Source of the DNA: DASZIT01 sp963819695
Lineage (GTDB): Bacteria; Actinomycetota; Acidimicrobiia; Acidimicrobiales; RAAP-2
Length of the DNA stretch: 64,000 bases
Direction: 5' to 3'
Assembly (NCBI GenBank): GCA_963819695.1
Contig: CAWFXD010000002.1
Coordinates: forward strand, 620,001-684,000
The notes beneath the pieces were generated by a model. It worked only from the letters and a program-made list of their open reading frames with translations. It did not search any database and was not told the DNA's origin. This document shows, piece after piece, positions 60,229 to 64,000 of the stretch; position 1 is the first letter of the stretch, and the number at the start of each line of letters is the position of its first letter. Made by a program: the position numbers and the translations under genes.

Positions 60229-61801
60229 ATGGGGGACAGCGCGAAGAGGCGCGGGCGGGGCATCGTTCGATCGGCGGATCTTTCTGGGCGGGGCGCTGGC
60301 TGCCGGGGCCGGGGTGCTGGCCGCCGCCTGCGGGTCGTCGCCCACGGTCTCCAAGGCGGCCACCACCGTGCCGGCCGGGTCGGATCTCGGCGCCATCGAG
60401 CATGTGGTGTTCCTGATGCAGGAGAACCGGTCGTTCGACCACTACTTCGGCGCCTACAAAGGGGTGCGCGGCTTCGGCGATCACCCGGCCGGCAGTCTGG
60501 GGGCGTTCTCCCAGCCGTTCCCCGCCAACACCTCCCGGACCCCGACCGGCCGCCAGCTTCCTTTCCATCTCGATGTGGCCACCGGCATGGGGGAGTGCAC
60601 CCACGATCTGACCCACAACTGGCTGCCCCAGCACCTGTGCCGGAACAACGGGGCCATGGACGCCTTCGTCACAACCCACACGTCGACCCAGTACGAAGGC
60701 CCGTCCAACGGGCTCATCACCATGGGCTACCACACCCGGGCGGACATCCCCTATCACTACGCGTTGGCCGATGCCTTCACCATCTGCGACGGCTACCACT
60801 GTTCGATCATGGGACCGACCCATCCCAACCGGCTGATGTCGGTGTCGGGAACCATCGACCCCGACGGCAAGCACGGCGGACCGGTGCTGATCACCAACCC
60901 TTCTCCCGACGCTCGCTTCAGCGTGAACTGGCCGACCATGCCCGAGGTGCTGGAGGACGCCGGGGTGTCGTGGAAGGTCTACACGCCACCGGACGCCCAG
61001 TACCGGGTGGACTCTCCGCTGGTCATGCTGGTCTCCGATGCCATCCTCCCGTATTTCTCCCAGTACTCGAATCCGGCTTCCGCCCTCTACCAGAAGGCGT
61101 TCATCCCTACCTTCCCCAACGACTTCGCCCAGGATGTCAAGAGTGGAACCCTGCCCAAGGTGTCATGGATCATCCCGCCCCTCGGTTACGACGAGCACCC
61201 TCCGGCTCCGCCCGCCCTGGGGGCCTGGTTCATCGACCAGGTCCTCCAGACCCTGATCTCCAATACCGAGGTGTGGTCGAAGACCGTCCTCTTCGTCATG
61301 TACGACGAGAATGACGGCATCTTCGATCACGTTCCCCCTCCCACCCCTCCACCGGGCACCCCCGGTGAGTTCCTGACCGTGAACCCGCTGCCGGCCGACG
61401 CCCAGGGCGTGAACGGTCCGATGGGACTGGGATTCAGAGTCCCGATGCTGGTGGTGTCCCCCTTCAGCCGGGGCGGCTACGTGGCCTCCGAGGTGTTCGA
61501 TCACACGTCTCAGTTGCGCTTCCTCGAGGAGCGCTTCGGAGTGCGGGCACCGAACATCTCCGCCTGGCGACGCCAGACGGTGGGAGACCTGACCTCTACC
61601 CTGCAAATGGCAAAGCCGGACGCCACTCGACCGAACCTCCCGTCCACCGCCGGCGACACCGTGGCCGCCGTCACCGCCGAGGGCTGTCAGTCAACCGACA
61701 TCGTCGAGATCAACAGCGGTCAGCCCCCCTACCCGATGGCCTCCATCCAGGTCATGCCCACCCAGGAGCCCGGCGCTCCCCGGCGGATTCCCGGGCACTG
61801 A
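60229..61801 (+). CDS. Tat-exported phosphoesterase (phospholipase C / acid phosphatase AcpA family), start region frameshifted (+1)
   Basis: The main frame carries a twin-arginine lipoprotein signal DRRIFLGGALAAGAGVLAAAC, then a phosphoesterase domain: VVFLMQENRSFDHYFGAYKGV, CHP-like HNWLPQHLCRNNGAMDAFV, FTICDGYHCSIMGPTHPNRLM and VMYDENDGIFDHVPPP. Such proteins cleave phospholipids or phosphate esters outside the cell. This frame has no ATG. The GAGGAGGGGG site points to ATG 60229, one base out of frame. An extra G in the G runs at 60231-60235 or 60257-60260 would account for it, and the full length is 3n+1. Confidence 0.85.
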
Positions 61802-61876
61802 GGGACCCGCTGGAGCCGCCCGGTGTCGGTGCCGGACGGGTCGATGCAAACGCCGACCGGCGGTTACCATGCCCGG

Positions 61877-62116
61877 ATGGACGCGACCAACGACAGCTCC
61901 TCGAGCTATGCGACCGACATCCAGCCGCTCTTCCGGGAACGGGATCGAGAGTCGATGGCCCGGCATTTCGATCTCTGGGCCTACGACGACGTGCGGGCCC
62001 ATGCTTCGGCCATCCTCGAACGGGTGCAGAACGGTTCGATGCCCTGCGATGGCGCCTGGCCGGCGGAGCGGGTCCAGGTATTCCGGGGATGGGTCGACTC
62101 CGGGATGGCGCCGTAA
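61877..62116 (+). CDS. Small protein with MPCDGAWP domain, stand-alone paralogue of the Fe-S/globin fusion C-terminus
   Basis: 79 residues. YATDIQPLFRERDRESMARHFDLW ... GSMPCDGAWPAERVQVFRGWVDSGM matches residues 557-626 of the fusion protein at 15.9 kb nearly throughout. The ends (DIQPLF... and MP...FRGWVDSG) resemble the borders of cytochrome c domains, but the CxxCH is replaced by D-R-E-S-M and only one Cys remains. No signal peptide is present, so it is cytoplasmic. The role is unknown. It lies 75 bases after the phosphoesterase. Confidence 0.75.
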   Translation: MDATNDSSSSYATDIQPLFRERDRESMARHFDLWAYDDVRAHASAILERVQNGSMPCDGAWPAERVQVFRGWVDSGMAP

Positions 62117-62174
62117 GCCGGTTGGACTGGGCGACGGGTCGCCAGGAGGCAGGCGCGGACCGCGACGGTTGCGG

Positions 62175-64000
62175 TCAGACCGGGAGCGGGTCGGGCTCCG
62201 GCCGGGGCTCGAGGGCCGGCTCGGGCACCGCCTCTTCCCCTCCGGCCGACAGGTGGGGGAGGTGCTCGTCGAGCCAGTCGGGGAACCACCAGTTGGCCTT
62301 GCCGAACAGGAACATGAGCGCCGGGACGATGGTCATGCGGATGATCACCGCGTCGATGAGGATCCCGGCCGCCAGACCCAGGCCGAACTCCTTGATGACC
62401 CGCTGGCCGCCGAACATGAACGAGCCGAACACCAGGATCATGATGAGAGCCGCGGCGGTGATGGTCTTTCCGGTGGCGGCCAGTCCCTTGCGGACCGCCT
62501 CGCGGCTGTCGCCGCACTTGACCCACTCCTCGTGGATGCGACTGACCAGGAAGACCTCGTAGTCCATCGACAGTCCGAAGAGGATGGCGAACAGCATGAC
62601 CGGCAGGAAGGACTCGACGGGCCCGGCCCGGTTCACCCCGAAGATGGCGCTCAGCCAGCCCCACTGGAAGACGGCCACCAACACCCCGAACGCCGCCCCG
62701 ATGGACAGGAGGTTCATGACCGCCGCGGTCAGGGGGATGATCAGGCTCCGGAACACCAGGGCCAGCAACAGGAAGGAGAGCACCACCACCAGTCCGATGA
62801 AGAGCGGAAGCTTGGAGGTCAGCACCTTGGAGAAGTCGGCGAAGATGGCGGTGTTGCCCCCGACGTAGACGGCGACATCCGACCCGGCCACCACCTGTGG
62901 GACGGTTTGGGTTCGGAGGTGGGTGATCAGGTCGGCGGTGGAGGCGTCCTGGGGCGACGATGCGGGATAGACCTGGATCAGCGAAACCTGCTGGCCGCCC
63001 TTGGCCGGGAAGATGACCGGCGGGGAGACCCGGGCGACATCGGGCTGGGTCTTCACCGCGTCGGCAAGCTGGTTGATGACCTGGCGGTTGGCGGTGCCCG
63101 GGTTGGCGGTGACCAGCTCCAGCGGCCCGGTGAAGCCCGGCCCGAAGCCCTTGGCCAGCAGGTCATAGGCCTGGCGGGTGGTGGTCGACGTCGGATCGTT
63201 GCCCTGATCCGAGTTGCCGAGACGGAGTGAGAAGAACGGTAGCGCCACCAGCACGATGACGATGAGGGCGAGGACGGCCGGCACGCCCGAGTGGCGCTGG
63301 ATCAGTCCGGCATACCGGGGCCAGAAACCGGTGTTGCCGCTCCCGACCACCCGGGGGCCGGTGGTGGCCAGCTCGCGCTTCTGCTTCCGGCTGAGCACCT
63401 TGGGCCCGATGAACCCGAGGAAGGCGGGCAGCAGGGTGAGAGCGGCCAGCATGGTGAAGGCCACCCCGATGGCGGCGGCCACGGCCAGGCCGTAGAGGAA
63501 GCTCACCCCGAGGGCGAACATGCCGAGCAGGGCGATGCACACGATGATCCCGGCGAAGAGGACGGCCCGGCCCGAAGTGTTCACCGCGTTGACGATCGAC
63601 TCCTCGGTGTCGTTACCGGCGATGAGGCCCTGTCGGTGTCGGGTCACGATGAATAACGCGTAGTCGACCCCGACCCCCAGCCCGATGAGTGCCACCAGTT
63701 CCACCGAGAACTGGGGCATCTTCAACAGGTGGCTCAGGAGCCCGATGACGCCGATGGCGGTGCCCAACGAGGCCAGCGCCGATATCAACGGAAGCGCCAT
63801 CGCGAATCCCGACCGGAAGATGAAGGCCAGGACCATGGCGGCCAGGAAGACACCCAGCAGCGTGCTGATGCCGCCGAAGGATTGCGGATTGGAGGCTTCG
63901 GCCAGCTGGCCGGCCACCGCCACCTGCAAGTCCGGACCTTGGGCGGTCTTCGCCGCCGTCACGAACTGCTTGGCCAACGAGGTGTTGTTGCCGAGGTTCT
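62175..64000 (-). CDS. MMPL-type RND family transporter, N-terminus outside window
   Basis: At least 608 residues with about eleven helices. The frame is open to the right edge. GVFLAAMVLAFIFRSGFAMALPLISALASLGTAIGVIGLL, ALIGLGVGVDYALFIVTRHRQGL (GxxxDY motif), then a second repeat with ILFGLSMDYEVFLVSRIHEEW and FGSFMFGGQRVIKEFGLGLAAGILIDAVIIRMTIVPALM. The periplasmic loop lies between. These export lipids or drugs using the proton gradient. The C-terminus ends in a short Pro/Glu-rich tail. Confidence 0.92.
   Translation of the reverse strand, partial: NLGNNTSLAKQFVTAAKTAQGPDLQVAVAGQLAEASNPQSFGGISTLLGVFLAAMVLAFIFRSGFAMALPLISALASLGTAIGVIGLLSHLLKMPQFSVELVALIGLGVGVDYALFIVTRHRQGLIAGNDTEESIVNAVNTSGRAVLFAGIIVCIALLGMFALGVSFLYGLAVAAAIGVAFTMLAALTLLPAFLGFIGPKVLSRKQKRELATTGPRVVGSGNTGFWPRYAGLIQRHSGVPAVLALIVIVLVALPFFSLRLGNSDQGNDPTSTTTRQAYDLLAKGFGPGFTGPLELVTANPGTANRQVINQLADAVKTQPDVARVSPPVIFPAKGGQQVSLIQVYPASSPQDASTADLITHLRTQTVPQVVAGSDVAVYVGGNTAIFADFSKVLTSKLPLFIGLVVVLSFLLLALVFRSLIIPLTAAVMNLLSIGAAFGVLVAVFQWGWLSAIFGVNRAGPVESFLPVMLFAILFGLSMDYEVFLVSRIHEEWVKCGDSREAVRKGLAATGKTITAAALIMILVFGSFMFGGQRVIKEFGLGLAAGILIDAVIIRMTIVPALMFLFGKANWWFPDWLDEHLPHLSAGGEEAVPEPALEPRPEPDPLPV

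Overview
The window is high-GC DNA with dense, short-spaced genes and many GTG starts. It looks like an actinobacterial chromosome. F420-type enzymes (an LLM-class oxidoreductase and two DUF385/Ddn-like proteins), Ku plus split LigD, an ECF42-type sigma factor with its YCII partner, and several apparently leaderless GTG starts all fit Actinobacteria. The metabolic mix suggests an Acidimicrobiia-like lineage, but that is inference. No phage, IS element, CRISPR array or replication origin was seen.

Layout. 0-2.5 kb: the 3' part of gltX, a DUF218 protein, tRNA-Gln and tRNA-Glu, then a leftward HTH/Clp-N pair with a two-operator promoter. 2.6-15.9 kb: a secreted glutamic (G1) peptidase with a repeat tail, a CoA-transferase, small conserved proteins, an epimerase, a CtaG-like protein, a class I amidotransferase, a CsoR-operator-permease unit, an epoxide-hydrolase-like protein, two VOC proteins, a Gfo/Idh/MocA oxidoreductase and a TMEM175 channel. 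15.9-22 kb: a 626-residue Fe-S/globin fusion, YCII plus ECF sigma factor, PhyH divergent from PadR, and an LLM oxidoreductase. 22.1-28.9 kb: a complete kdp K+ system, with kdpE and a short kdpD divergent from a tiny membrane ORF and kdpF-A-B-C. 29-35 kb: two amidohydrolases divergent from a TetR regulator, a sulfotransferase with a DUF1214 partner, and a CysQ/IMPase-like phosphatase. 35.2-37.1 kb: a repeat-domain fragment and a DUF385-YrdB-TetR operon behind a double operator. 37.3-41.7 kb: a DUF899 protein and the NHEJ set (LigD PE-ligase, LigD polymerase, convergent Ku).

42-49 kb: pdxH, DUF169, an NfuA-like Fe-S protein, an ATP-grasp plus B12-binding radical SAM pair whose C-terminal tail carries a WFCC-SEP motif, and metE. 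49.3-64 kb: a duplicated-domain lipoprotein, aquaporin, patatin, amidohydrolase, a DUF385 protein, a MarR-ABC-ABC exporter operon, aldehyde dehydrogenase, a Tat-type phosphoesterase, a small MPCDGAWP-motif protein and a truncated MMPL transporter.

The most interesting points are these. (1) The ATP-grasp/radical SAM pair looks like an uncharacterised modification pathway. (2) The CDGSH-FeS-CDGSH-globin fusion ends in a domain that also occurs alone at 61.9 kb and resembles a cytochrome c domain without its haem motif. (3) Six genes each carry a net +1 frame disruption, four of them within 53.2-60.3 kb. All six have the same sign, which points to insertion-type assembly errors or recent decay. 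(4) Several palindromic or direct-repeat operators can be read directly from the sequence.
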